Assembly: GCF_014596945.1 (NCBI RefSeq)
Contig: NZ_JACVXB010000008.1
Location: forward strand, 12,329-76,328
From: Aestuariibaculum sediminum
GTDB taxonomy: Bacteria > Bacteroidota > Bacteroidia > Flavobacteriales > Flavobacteriaceae
Length of the DNA stretch: 64,000 nucleotides
Direction: 5' to 3'
The position numbers and the translations under genes are program-made. The notes below the pieces were generated by a model. It saw only the letters and a list, made by a program, of their open reading frames with translations. It was not told where the DNA came from and searched no databases. Every line of letters begins with the position of its first letter. Position 1 is the first letter of the stretch. Positions 9,240-17,212 of this stretch are shown piece by piece.

Positions 9240-9554
9240 CTAAATATTATAAAATCAATCAAAAAAACATAAAAATTCACTTTTCATATTAAGTTTCTTT
9301 TTGTTTAGGAGAGGCTATAAATGATCCCCATTTTGTTAAATAAAAGTTTATTCGAATCAGAATTTATGGAACTCGAAAATTACCAACTTGTTTAATAAAA
9401 ACTGAGACCCAATTTTCAAGATTTAATGTCTGTACCTTGTTATTTTACGAGTTTGTTTTGCATATCCCTGTGGTTATCGAAAATAAAAAAGGTAATCAAT
9501 AAGCTGTTCTAAATAAAAGACATGCTACAGTATTAAATCGTATTAAAAAGACAT
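9240..9554. other. Intergenic stretch between terminator and TlpA-like gene, no gene recognised
   Basis: About 315 bases with stops in all frames. One plus-strand frame gives short open runs such as LHIPVVIENKKGNQ, a stop, and VLNKRHATVLNRIKKTF, which might be a decayed coding remnant. I could not tie it to a family. A promoter for the 9585 gene is expected here but no convincing -33/-7 pair was seen. Confidence 0.4.
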
Positions 9555-9584
9555 TTGAAATTAAATAATAAAACGAAATCAATA

Positions 9585-10787
9585 ATGAAAAAAGTATTAA
9601 TCATAGTTGCCGTATGTTTAACCGCATTGGCATGTAAACAAGAAAAGCCTTTGGCAGAGGGTACGTATAGAATAAATGGAACGATATCTGGATTGGAAAA
9701 TGGTGAAATTTATTTAATGAATCGTGATTTAGATACCATTAAAGTTAAAAATGGAGCATTCATCATTGAGAATACTATTGAAAATGGCGTAAAGCTTATA
9801 CACATATCAAAGACCTCCAATAAAGGAGCAAAGCAAGGAGAATTCGTTTCAATATTTGTAGAGCCAACAAAAATGACTTTAAATATTGATTATGAAGACT
9901 TTTCAGAGGCTAAATTGTCAGGTTCTAAAACCCAAGACGATCAGTACAGGTTACAAGCCATTTTAGACAAAATCTCTGAAGACTATAAAGAAGAGAAGAA
10001 TCATGCTGACGCAGTAAGAAAAAAATACCATGAGGCGTTCAAGGCAGGTGCAAGTGATGAAGAATTGGAAGCTATTAAATATGAGGATGATGAAGCAAGA
10101 GGAAAACTCGCGTCAATGTGGGAAAAGCAAAGTGAGGCTACTTTACAATTTATTAAGGATAATCCGAAATCCTATGTCAGCTTTCATTCATTTTTATTTC
10201 AAATAAATAAACTAAAATATGCCGAGGCTAAAGCTATTTTAGATCAGCTTAATCCAGAGTACTTAAAAACCGACTTAGGAAAAGATATTCGTCAAGAAGT
10301 AGACAATTTACAAAAGGGAATACCCGGAGCTAAAGCAGCGAATTTCGAAACGGTAGATATTAATGGAGACTCTTTAAAACTGGCTGATTTCAAAGGGAAA
10401 TATTTACTTATAGATTTTTGGGCATCGTGGTGTGTTCCTTGTAGAAAAGGGAATCCGCATTTAATTAGTTTATATCACAAATATCATTCTAAAGGATTAG
10501 AAATTCTTGGCGTGTCTGATGATGATAGAGCACATGACAAATGGAAAAATGCAGTAGAAAAAGATGGAATAGGTATTTGGCACCATGTTTTAAGAGGTTT
10601 AGAATATAAAGAAGGGACTTACCAACGTATAAACAAAGACAAGGATATAAGTGATGCTTATAATATTCATTCGTTACCAACCAAAATACTTGTAGACCCT
10701 AACGGGGTAATTGTTGGACGTTATGGTGGCGGTGGCGGCACTGATGACGATATGGATAAAGATTTAGCAGAGATTTTTAATCAATAG
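9585..10787 (+). CDS. TlpA-like thiol-disulfide oxidoreductase lipoprotein with N-terminal DUF4369-like domain
   Basis: Likely a membrane-anchored periplasmic thiol-disulfide oxidoreductase. Seen: signal with lipobox (TALACKQ, Cys near residue 17), a DUF4369-like beta domain (YRINGTISGLENGEIYLMN) to about residue 115, a charged helical linker (EDYKEEKNHADAV to about 235), and a TlpA/AhpC-TSA thioredoxin domain with FWASWCVPCRKGNP; the redox Cys are at about 283 and 286. The cis-Pro region is HSLPTKILVD and the C-terminus is glycine- and Asp-rich. Start: ATG at 9585 gives a clean lipoprotein signal; a TTG 30 bases earlier would add ten polar residues. Its last 416 bases are duplicated at the start of the window. 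It is seven bases from the next gene. Confidence 0.93.
   Translation: MKKVLIIVAVCLTALACKQEKPLAEGTYRINGTISGLENGEIYLMNRDLDTIKVKNGAFIIENTIENGVKLIHISKTSNKGAKQGEFVSIFVEPTKMTLNIDYEDFSEAKLSGSKTQDDQYRLQAILDKISEDYKEEKNHADAVRKKYHEAFKAGASDEELEAIKYEDDEARGKLASMWEKQSEATLQFIKDNPKSYVSFHSFLFQINKLKYAEAKAILDQLNPEYLKTDLGKDIRQEVDNLQKGIPGAKAANFETVDINGDSLKLADFKGKYLLIDFWASWCVPCRKGNPHLISLYHKYHSKGLEILGVSDDDRAHDKWKNAVEKDGIGIWHHVLRGLEYKEGTYQRINKDKDISDAYNIHSLPTKILVDPNGVIVGRYGGGGGTDDDMDKDLAEIFNQ
10372..10787 (+). repeat. Direct repeat, copy 2 (partner 1-416)
   Basis: This is the 3' part of the intact TlpA-like gene. It differs from 1-416 at three positions only. Similarity to the left-hand copy continues in pieces into the next gene, at lower identity. 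Confidence 0.95.
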
Positions 10788-10794
10788 ATAAAAA

Positions 10795-12291
10795 ATGAAG
10801 ACAAAATCAAAATTTCTAACAATAGCATTGCTGCTATTTACAATGATAAGCTTTGGGCAAAAAAAACAAGATGTGAGTGTACTGTATGTAGGTTTTGATC
10901 CAAAAACACCAATTCCTGAAGAACTATTGGGAGGTTTGGGTATAGCTAGCATGACCCCAGAGCGATTTAAGGACGATTATAAAACCCGATTTCCTGAGTT
11001 TAAAAGTTATCTTGAAACTTATTTTAGAAAAGTAAAAACTGTTGATGCCAGAGTGTATAAAGTAGAAATGTCAGCTCATTTTGATGTTACAATTTTTGAT
11101 CAGGCTATTAAACCATGGAAACCTCAGGTAAGAGAAATGGTTGATGGTAAAATGAATTTTGAACCAGCCAAATACCTTACTGAGGATTTTGATCATGCCA
11201 CCATTTTTATAGGCCATACGGCTCCGCTAATGGGCCAGAGTATTGGGTCTAAATTAGACTGGTTGTGTTTGTGCTTAGATGCCGATGCGCATCACATAAA
11301 GACAGAGCATCCTATTTTTAAAGGGCCTTTTCCAGTTGAATTGACTCTTAAAAAGAAAGCTACCCCAGAAGGGATTTTTCTTTATCCATCAGGAAAAGAT
11401 GTGCCGAAAGAAATTCCTATGTGGCGTGTACAAAAGGAGGGGTATCTAGAAGGAAAAGGTTACAGGGTAGGCATGGTGTCACGTGGTGACGGTTTTTTAG
11501 ACTCTCCAGATGCTGAATATATATCTAGTGGGGTTAATACTAAAGACGTTGGAGCTGTTGCTATCGGGCGTCATGGTAATTTCTTTATGTGGGGCTTTTC
11601 AGGGTCACCAGATTATATGACTGATGAAGCGAAACAGGTATTTGCAAATGCTGTGGTTTATATGAAGCAGTTTAAAGGGAAAAAGCCAATCGCAAGAAAA
11701 TATAATGATAGGATATCTACTAAGGACAGGATTGATTTGATTGTTGGAAGTTTGACGGATGATTCTTATTCAAATTATAAAGTTTACATAGAAAAGAATA
11801 ATGAAAAATCAGCAAAGTATTTTTCCGATTTGAAAAGCAAAAAGCAAAATGGAGAAACACTTACCGATAGCGAAGAGCAGATGTTGCAAGTAACGCCTAA
11901 ACCCATGGGCATTCCATCAAAGGAAGAGTTCTTTCAACAAGTGTCAGGTTCATTTTTTGAACCAAAATATGAAAATAATATTCAGGAGCTTATAGATTAT
12001 TTAGAAGCGAATAGAAAATATATGTATTCTGATCCAGATGGATTTCATTCCCTAAAAATCGATGAGGATTTAAAGAAAATAGGAGTCGGAAATGATTCCT
12101 TAGATTTTTTTGAAGTTATTATTCCATTGCTAAAGGATGCTGAAAAGATGGAAATAGCAAAACGAGTATTGTTACGTTATACAGGCATGGAAAAATCTCA
12201 TAAAGAATGGCGTAAATGGTATAAAACCAACAATGATAAACTGTTTTTTACAGAATCAGGTGGCTATAAATGGATGATAAATAACAGATAA
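10795..12291 (+). CDS. Secreted protein of unknown function, N-terminal half possibly ThuA/GATase1-like
   Basis: 498 residues. Seen: a signal peptide (IALLLFTMISFGQ), an N-terminal alpha/beta-looking half with VSVLYVGFDP, DHATIFIGHTAPLMGQ, LDWLCLCLDADAHH and GRHGNFFMWGFSGSPDYMT followed by AKQVFANAVVYMKQF. The last block resembles the end of ThuA-like/glutamine-amidotransferase-fold domains, where a Met-Thr turn precedes a helix with NAV/I-Y. The C-terminal half is helical, charged and has a DPDGFHSLKIDEDLKKIG block. I do not recognise an enzyme signature and give no reaction. It lies in an apparent operon with a TlpA-like lipoprotein upstream and a DsbD N-domain-like protein nine bases downstream, so a role in extracytoplasmic thiol chemistry is possible. 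A decayed copy is at 424-745. Confidence 0.85.
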   Translation: MKTKSKFLTIALLLFTMISFGQKKQDVSVLYVGFDPKTPIPEELLGGLGIASMTPERFKDDYKTRFPEFKSYLETYFRKVKTVDARVYKVEMSAHFDVTIFDQAIKPWKPQVREMVDGKMNFEPAKYLTEDFDHATIFIGHTAPLMGQSIGSKLDWLCLCLDADAHHIKTEHPIFKGPFPVELTLKKKATPEGIFLYPSGKDVPKEIPMWRVQKEGYLEGKGYRVGMVSRGDGFLDSPDAEYISSGVNTKDVGAVAIGRHGNFFMWGFSGSPDYMTDEAKQVFANAVVYMKQFKGKKPIARKYNDRISTKDRIDLIVGSLTDDSYSNYKVYIEKNNEKSAKYFSDLKSKKQNGETLTDSEEQMLQVTPKPMGIPSKEEFFQQVSGSFFEPKYENNIQELIDYLEANRKYMYSDPDGFHSLKIDEDLKKIGVGNDSLDFFEVIIPLLKDAEKMEIAKRVLLRYTGMEKSHKEWRKWYKTNNDKLFFTESGGYKWMINNR

Positions 12292-12299
12292 TAGAAGTT

Positions 12300-12803
12300 A
12301 TGCGACGTTTAGTATTCTATATGCTACTCCTTTGCTACAGTAGTGTTACGGCTCAAATTGAGTTAGACAAGGATTTTAAGTTAGCTGTTGAAAAAGCATC
12401 AAAAGAACTCGAGGTAAAAAGGCCAGAAACTACAGATCCTGTTAAGGTTAATGCAAATGTAGTTTGGAACGAATCGAAAGATCAGCTAGCTGTTATTGTT
12501 AAAGCCTCCATTTTAAGGGGCTGGCATATATATGCATTTGTTCCTGAAAATCAACCTTATATTGAGTTTAATACGGTTTTAAATAATATTGAGGGTTTAG
12601 AACCGATAACATCATGGAAAAACCCACCCCCATTACCTTACGAACAGGGTATTTATATTTATGAGGGAGATTTAATATTTACAAGGTATTTTAATTTGAA
12701 AGAAAGGTCTAAGAAGCCTATAGAAGCTGGGTTGTTTTATCAAACTTGTAATATTAATCAGTGTTTGCGTCCCAATCAAAAGACAATAAATATTACACTT
12801 TAA
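12300..12803 (+). CDS. Stand-alone DsbD N-terminal-domain-like secreted protein
   Basis: 167 residues. Seen: signal peptide (MRRLVFYMLLLCYSSVTAQ), then an immunoglobulin-like domain with VKASILRGWHIYAF and a C-terminal block GLFYQTCNINQCLRP. Known: the N-terminal (alpha) domain of DsbD carries a pair of Cys near such a YQ.C....C.P block and receives electrons from the rest of DsbD to reduce periplasmic partners. Here the two Cys are six residues apart in CNINQC. No membrane or gamma domain is attached, so it would need a partner encoded elsewhere or act on the TlpA-like protein two genes upstream. It is the last gene of this plus-strand cluster. Confidence 0.75.
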   Translation: MRRLVFYMLLLCYSSVTAQIELDKDFKLAVEKASKELEVKRPETTDPVKVNANVVWNESKDQLAVIVKASILRGWHIYAFVPENQPYIEFNTVLNNIEGLEPITSWKNPPPLPYEQGIYIYEGDLIFTRYFNLKERSKKPIEAGLFYQTCNINQCLRPNQKTINITL

Positions 12804-13025
12804 AATTAGATAATAACAAAGTGAAATAAATTGATGTAGATGTTTGCTAATTAAGCATAAATGAGATTGTTAGAAATAATGAATTGATCTTATACTTAAG
12901 AGACTTTTGTTAAAAATATAACTGATATATTGTATGGTTAAAAAATTTAAAATAAAGATGTTAAATGTAGGTTTTAATCAGTGGATTTAAACAATCAGAA
13001 AGGATTAGGTGTCTCGGTTAACACA

Positions 13026-13066
13026 CTAAAAAAAGCCAGCTATAATAAAGTTATAACTGGCTTTTA
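13026..13066 (-). terminator. Terminator for the minus-strand pectin gene cluster
   Basis: Stem AAGCCAGNTATAA (about 13033-13045) with TTATAACTGGCTT (about 13051-13063), one mismatch. Read on the minus strand the hairpin is followed by a run of seven T, and it lies about 20 bases behind the stop of the pectin methylesterase. It may also stop transcripts from the plus-strand side. Confidence 0.8.
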
Positions 13067-13083
13067 GATTGTTAACAATGTAT

Positions 13084-16000
13084 TTAGTTTTTAACGATTT
13101 TGGATGTTTGTGACCCTTTTTCTGAATCAACTTTTAACAAATATACACCCGAAGGTATTTTAGACATATTAATTATCGTTTTCGTGTTTTTTACTTCCAT
13201 TTTACTAATAATTAATCTTCCATCTAGTGCAAAAAGAGACATTGTTGTTTTTGCACTCAAAGAAGGTATAGATATAAAAATAACATCATTCACGGGGTTT
13301 GGAAAAACTTTAACTCCTAATGATTTATTTTCTTTAACCCCTAAACTGCTAATATCTACTTGATTAGAAGCTTTTCCTAAGCCTCCCATGGCATTAGCAG
13401 CTCTCACAGTGTAAATGCCTGTTGTGTTACCCGCGATATCATAACTATTTGTTATTACAAAATCGACAAAAACATTGTCTTTGAAAACAGCCCAGCCTAA
13501 AACATAATTATCATCATCCCAGTTAATAGTAGATCCTGATTTTGAAACAATAGGTGTTAATGCTTGCTCAGTGTACAAGGTTGGTTGCCAGCTATCAGTG
13601 CCACCTAAAACGTTTGGAATTGTATATTGAGAAGCTTCCGCTTCATTTAAGGTAGGGTCTAATGTAACAGAGGTAGCATCTTTTGTATAATCAGTTCTTC
13701 TCTGACTTAAATCCACCTCAATTCCTGAAGATGTTAAGCTTTTATATTCAGCAAAACGATATGGTACAACATTCATTGGATCTCCCCAAGCTCCTGCAGT
13801 AGGTAATTTATTCATTATCGTATTTATATAAACTACTTTAGGTGCATTATTCCAAGGCCTTCCTAATCCAAAAATGCCATCTTGTTGTGCGTCACCATCA
13901 ATAGTACAGTTGCTAAATACATAACCCCAATCTGAACTGGTAGCTGCTGCGGTAACAATGCCTCCACCACCAGAAGCTCTGTTTTCCATATACAGTAGGC
14001 ATTCATTAAAGAAAATATCGCCATTTCCAAAAATATAATCTACGGTACCGTGAATCTCTCCATTTTCCCAATACGTTCTTCCGGCTCCGGTATAATAGGT
14101 GTCTTGATTACTTAATAATCTAACATTTTTGAATATGTTTTTATCACCTTGATGACGTAAAGCCACGGCACGTTTTTCAGGTATTCCTAAGCGATAGTCC
14201 ATTTTATTAAGCAAAGTAAGGTCTTGCATATAAATGTTATCTGCATTAGATGTAAAATTAATTGTTGGTGTTTTATCTATTCCTTCTTGAGCTTGAGTTG
14301 GATTGTTAAAAAGTGTTACACCTTCAGTACTTTGCCCGATTAGTGAAATATTAGGTAGACTAATAAATGTTTGTTGTGTTGCATCTCCTGTGGTATTTCC
14401 TAAGTCATATTCTCCATTCGGGAAGAAAATATAAAATCTATTACCACTATTTTTTGCGGCATCTGCAGCTGCTAAAGCTGCTGCAAAATCACCATCAACG
14501 CCCACTATAAAGTCATAAGCTTTTTTAGTTACTGTTGGTTTGTTAAGTGTGGTAAACGAAATTGAAATAGCATCTGTTAACGTATTATCCGCTAAATCTG
14601 AAATTACGTTACCTGCTAAATTAAAGGTGTAAGTTGTGTTATATTCTAAGCTGGAATAGTTAAACGATATGGATTTTCCAAATACTACAGGTGTTAGATT
14701 TTGTCCATTAAGAGAGGCAGTTGTATTATCAGCAATTTTAACGCGCTCATCAAAATTTAATACCACTTTTCCTGTTGCCGAGGCCCCTGTGGCATTGTTG
14801 GCAGGAACAGAACTGCTAAGAACAGGTGCTGTACCATCATCAAATACACTTTCTGTACCGTAAACATATATGTTAGATATGGAAGTACCATCGTTACCAC
14901 TTCCAAGAATAGATGATGTGTAATCTGGAATCCATCTTATATAAACTTCAGTTTGATTGTTAGCATTCGCAGGGAGATTAAAAGAACCATCAACCCATGT
15001 ATTTAAAGTACTCGTATCGTAAGTGCCTATTTCAATAAAATTAGTACCGTCTATTGAGTACTCACATTTTTGAGTTGCATAGCCAGAATAGCTCGTTAAC
15101 ATTTTAGCTTGAACACTAATGTCTTTATAATCAGAAGCATTAATTTTTAATTGGTAATAGTATTTATCAGCTATCTGAGTCCAGTTAATCCGGCAATATT
15201 CACCATACCAAGGTCCACCTGAGTTTACTCTAGCTACATAAGAGAAATTTAATCCTCCAGTAGTAGCTCCAGCGGCATCTCTTAGAACCAAAGTAGTAGC
15301 ATCGTTAACAACATTCGATGAAAAATCTACAGTAACCACATCGTCATAAAAATCCCATCCAACAATATAGTCGGCTGCATTGTAATTTGCTGTAATAGCT
15401 TTATTGGAATCCATAGTAACATTAAGTTCGCTATTGGTTTCTCCTGTTCCCCAATTAGAGAAATTAAGGATAGGGTTACCACTGGCAGTTAAAGTCACAT
15501 TAGTACCAGCTTCATACATTCGTTTACCATCGATCATGGTTCCAGCAGGATTAATGTCTATCATATATTGGTTAGCACCACCTTCAACGGTAAGATTTAA
15601 TTCGTATGTAGTTAACTGATTAAAAACAGCAGTATAGCTTACATTATCGGTTACAGTAATTTGTAATGGGTTATCAGTTGAAACCGTAGCACCTAAATCA
15701 TCCTGCCATTCCACGAATTCATAACCAAAGTTAGCATTAGCTGTTAAGTTAACAACCGTACCATCATCTACAGTAGCGGGATTGTCAGAAATGATTGCGC
15801 CGCCTTCAGAAGGGGATACAGCTGTTGTAACTGTATATTGTGCCACATCAGCTATTGTTCCATTTAGGTGGCCCGTAATGGAAATGTTGGCTAGTGCAAC
15901 TTCTTTACCGCTACCTAGACTGTGGATATAAATTTCTAAAGTAGTTTTACCGCCAAGTGCCGGAATTGATAAGCCAGAAACATCCATGTTAAATGTGTTG

Positions 16001-17124
16001 GTATCACTGGCTTCGCTTGTTGCATCTCCATCTCTCGCGGGTTTAATACCTGTTCCAATTAATGTTGATGTGCCATTAGATGATTTCCAGTAAACATCTA
16101 TAACTCCGGTTCCAGTTCCATACCTTTGGCAGTCAAATGATATGTTGGTTGGGGTAAAATCTAAACCTGTAACTGGAGTAAATTCAAAACCAATTAAGTT
16201 AGTAACATCAGGACCTGTTGGAGTTGTAGCTCCACTTTCATTTTTAAAAGATGTATAAGTTATTGTAGGATTAGATCCAGATCTTGTTCCATTATATGAA
16301 TAGTTGCTACCTTTCGATACGTTATCAGGTTTGTAATAACTGGCGTCGGTATAGGTTGCGGTTTGTCCTTCAGTACCCAAATTAAAAGCCCAGTCGATTG
16401 TTGAAACCGTGTTTGTTGGTAATGTAGTAGATGTACCACTCACTTTAAAAGAATCTACATAAAAATAATTACCCGTGGCTGCGTCGTCTTTTACACCTAT
16501 TAATCTTACCAAAACATTGCTCTTGTTTTTGGCAACAATATCTAATTGCGTTGTTTTAAGTTGCCACCAACAACAGTTTCCGGTTGCTTGACCTGCTGAT
16601 GCCCAGGAGGTTCCTTCGTCAACAGAATAATAAACATAAAGATTATCTGTTACTACATTTTGCGTAGTGTAAGAGAGGTCTAGTTTTATTTGATTGTAAC
16701 CTGTTGTTGGGAAAGAGAACTGAAAATAATTGGAATGATTGGAAGGATTTGTGAAATCTGCAGGAGATGTAGCACCTTGTATTCTTGCTGAATTGTGATA
16801 GGTCGTGGTGCCTTGATATACATTTTTTATTTGACCACCTTGTAATGGAACCATTGTCATTTCATAATCTGTAAGTGTACCTTCAGCAGTATTGGGATAA
16901 AAAACATCATTAACACTAACATTGATATCCAGTGCGTCGGCAGCATCTCTTGCTGTTGCATTTGGAGTGTAAATGTAGGGACCAGTGCCACTTTTATCAT
17001 AATCATAATCAAATGTCCACTCAGCTAGTGTGGTCTGAGCAACCAATTGTAAGCTGGTTGCCAAAAAAACAATAAAAAAAGAGTAAAAAGCCCAATGCTT
17101 TTTTAGTTGTAAAGTTGGTTTCAT
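13084..17124 (-). CDS. Multidomain T9SS-secreted pectin methylesterase (CE8)
   Basis: Removes methyl esters from homogalacturonan outside the cell. Seen, in order: signal peptide (ending LQLVAQ); two jelly-roll-like regions with discoidin/CBM-like features (to about residue 420); two InlB-B-type repeats (about 430-580; GYEFVEWQDD, LNFSNWGTGETN); another carbohydrate-binding-like beta region; a Big_5 Ig-like domain (about 760-865; PANNATGASATGKVVLNFDE); the CE8 beta-helix (about 865-1180) with catalytic blocks SNQDTYY, GTVDYIFGNG and GLGRPWNN; and a T9SS sorting domain ending in GVYLLKVDSEKG. At 1346 residues it is several times the size of a bare CE8 domain. It is the last gene of a minus-strand run CE8 - PL1 - CE8, 88 bases after the lyase. 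The carbohydrate-binding assignments are by general look only. Confidence 0.9.
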   Translation of the reverse strand: MKPTLQLKKHWAFYSFFIVFLATSLQLVAQTTLAEWTFDYDYDKSGTGPYIYTPNATARDAADALDINVSVNDVFYPNTAEGTLTDYEMTMVPLQGGQIKNVYQGTTTYHNSARIQGATSPADFTNPSNHSNYFQFSFPTTGYNQIKLDLSYTTQNVVTDNLYVYYSVDEGTSWASAGQATGNCCWWQLKTTQLDIVAKNKSNVLVRLIGVKDDAATGNYFYVDSFKVSGTSTTLPTNTVSTIDWAFNLGTEGQTATYTDASYYKPDNVSKGSNYSYNGTRSGSNPTITYTSFKNESGATTPTGPDVTNLIGFEFTPVTGLDFTPTNISFDCQRYGTGTGVIDVYWKSSNGTSTLIGTGIKPARDGDATSEASDTNTFNMDVSGLSIPALGGKTTLEIYIHSLGSGKEVALANISITGHLNGTIADVAQYTVTTAVSPSEGGAIISDNPATVDDGTVVNLTANANFGYEFVEWQDDLGATVSTDNPLQITVTDNVSYTAVFNQLTTYELNLTVEGGANQYMIDINPAGTMIDGKRMYEAGTNVTLTASGNPILNFSNWGTGETNSELNVTMDSNKAITANYNAADYIVGWDFYDDVVTVDFSSNVVNDATTLVLRDAAGATTGGLNFSYVARVNSGGPWYGEYCRINWTQIADKYYYQLKINASDYKDISVQAKMLTSYSGYATQKCEYSIDGTNFIEIGTYDTSTLNTWVDGSFNLPANANNQTEVYIRWIPDYTSSILGSGNDGTSISNIYVYGTESVFDDGTAPVLSSSVPANNATGASATGKVVLNFDERVKIADNTTASLNGQNLTPVVFGKSISFNYSSLEYNTTYTFNLAGNVISDLADNTLTDAISISFTTLNKPTVTKKAYDFIVGVDGDFAAALAAADAAKNSGNRFYIFFPNGEYDLGNTTGDATQQTFISLPNISLIGQSTEGVTLFNNPTQAQEGIDKTPTINFTSNADNIYMQDLTLLNKMDYRLGIPEKRAVALRHQGDKNIFKNVRLLSNQDTYYTGAGRTYWENGEIHGTVDYIFGNGDIFFNECLLYMENRASGGGGIVTAAATSSDWGYVFSNCTIDGDAQQDGIFGLGRPWNNAPKVVYINTIMNKLPTAGAWGDPMNVVPYRFAEYKSLTSSGIEVDLSQRRTDYTKDATSVTLDPTLNEAEASQYTIPNVLGGTDSWQPTLYTEQALTPIVSKSGSTINWDDDNYVLGWAVFKDNVFVDFVITNSYDIAGNTTGIYTVRAANAMGGLGKASNQVDISSLGVKENKSLGVKVFPNPVNDVIFISIPSLSAKTTMSLFALDGRLIISKMEVKNTKTIINMSKIPSGVYLLKVDSEKGSQTSKIVKN

Positions 17125-17212
17125 AATTTAATGGTTTAGTTTAATTTAATACTGTTATGATTATTGGAAGATAAAACCTCCTAGATGTTATAGATTGCAT
17201 ATTCATAATGGT

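Noticed and set aside
9240-9554. Possible transposase remnant in the gap before the TlpA-like gene
   Set aside because: Short open runs exist, but I could not match them to a transposase motif and saw no terminal inverted repeats.
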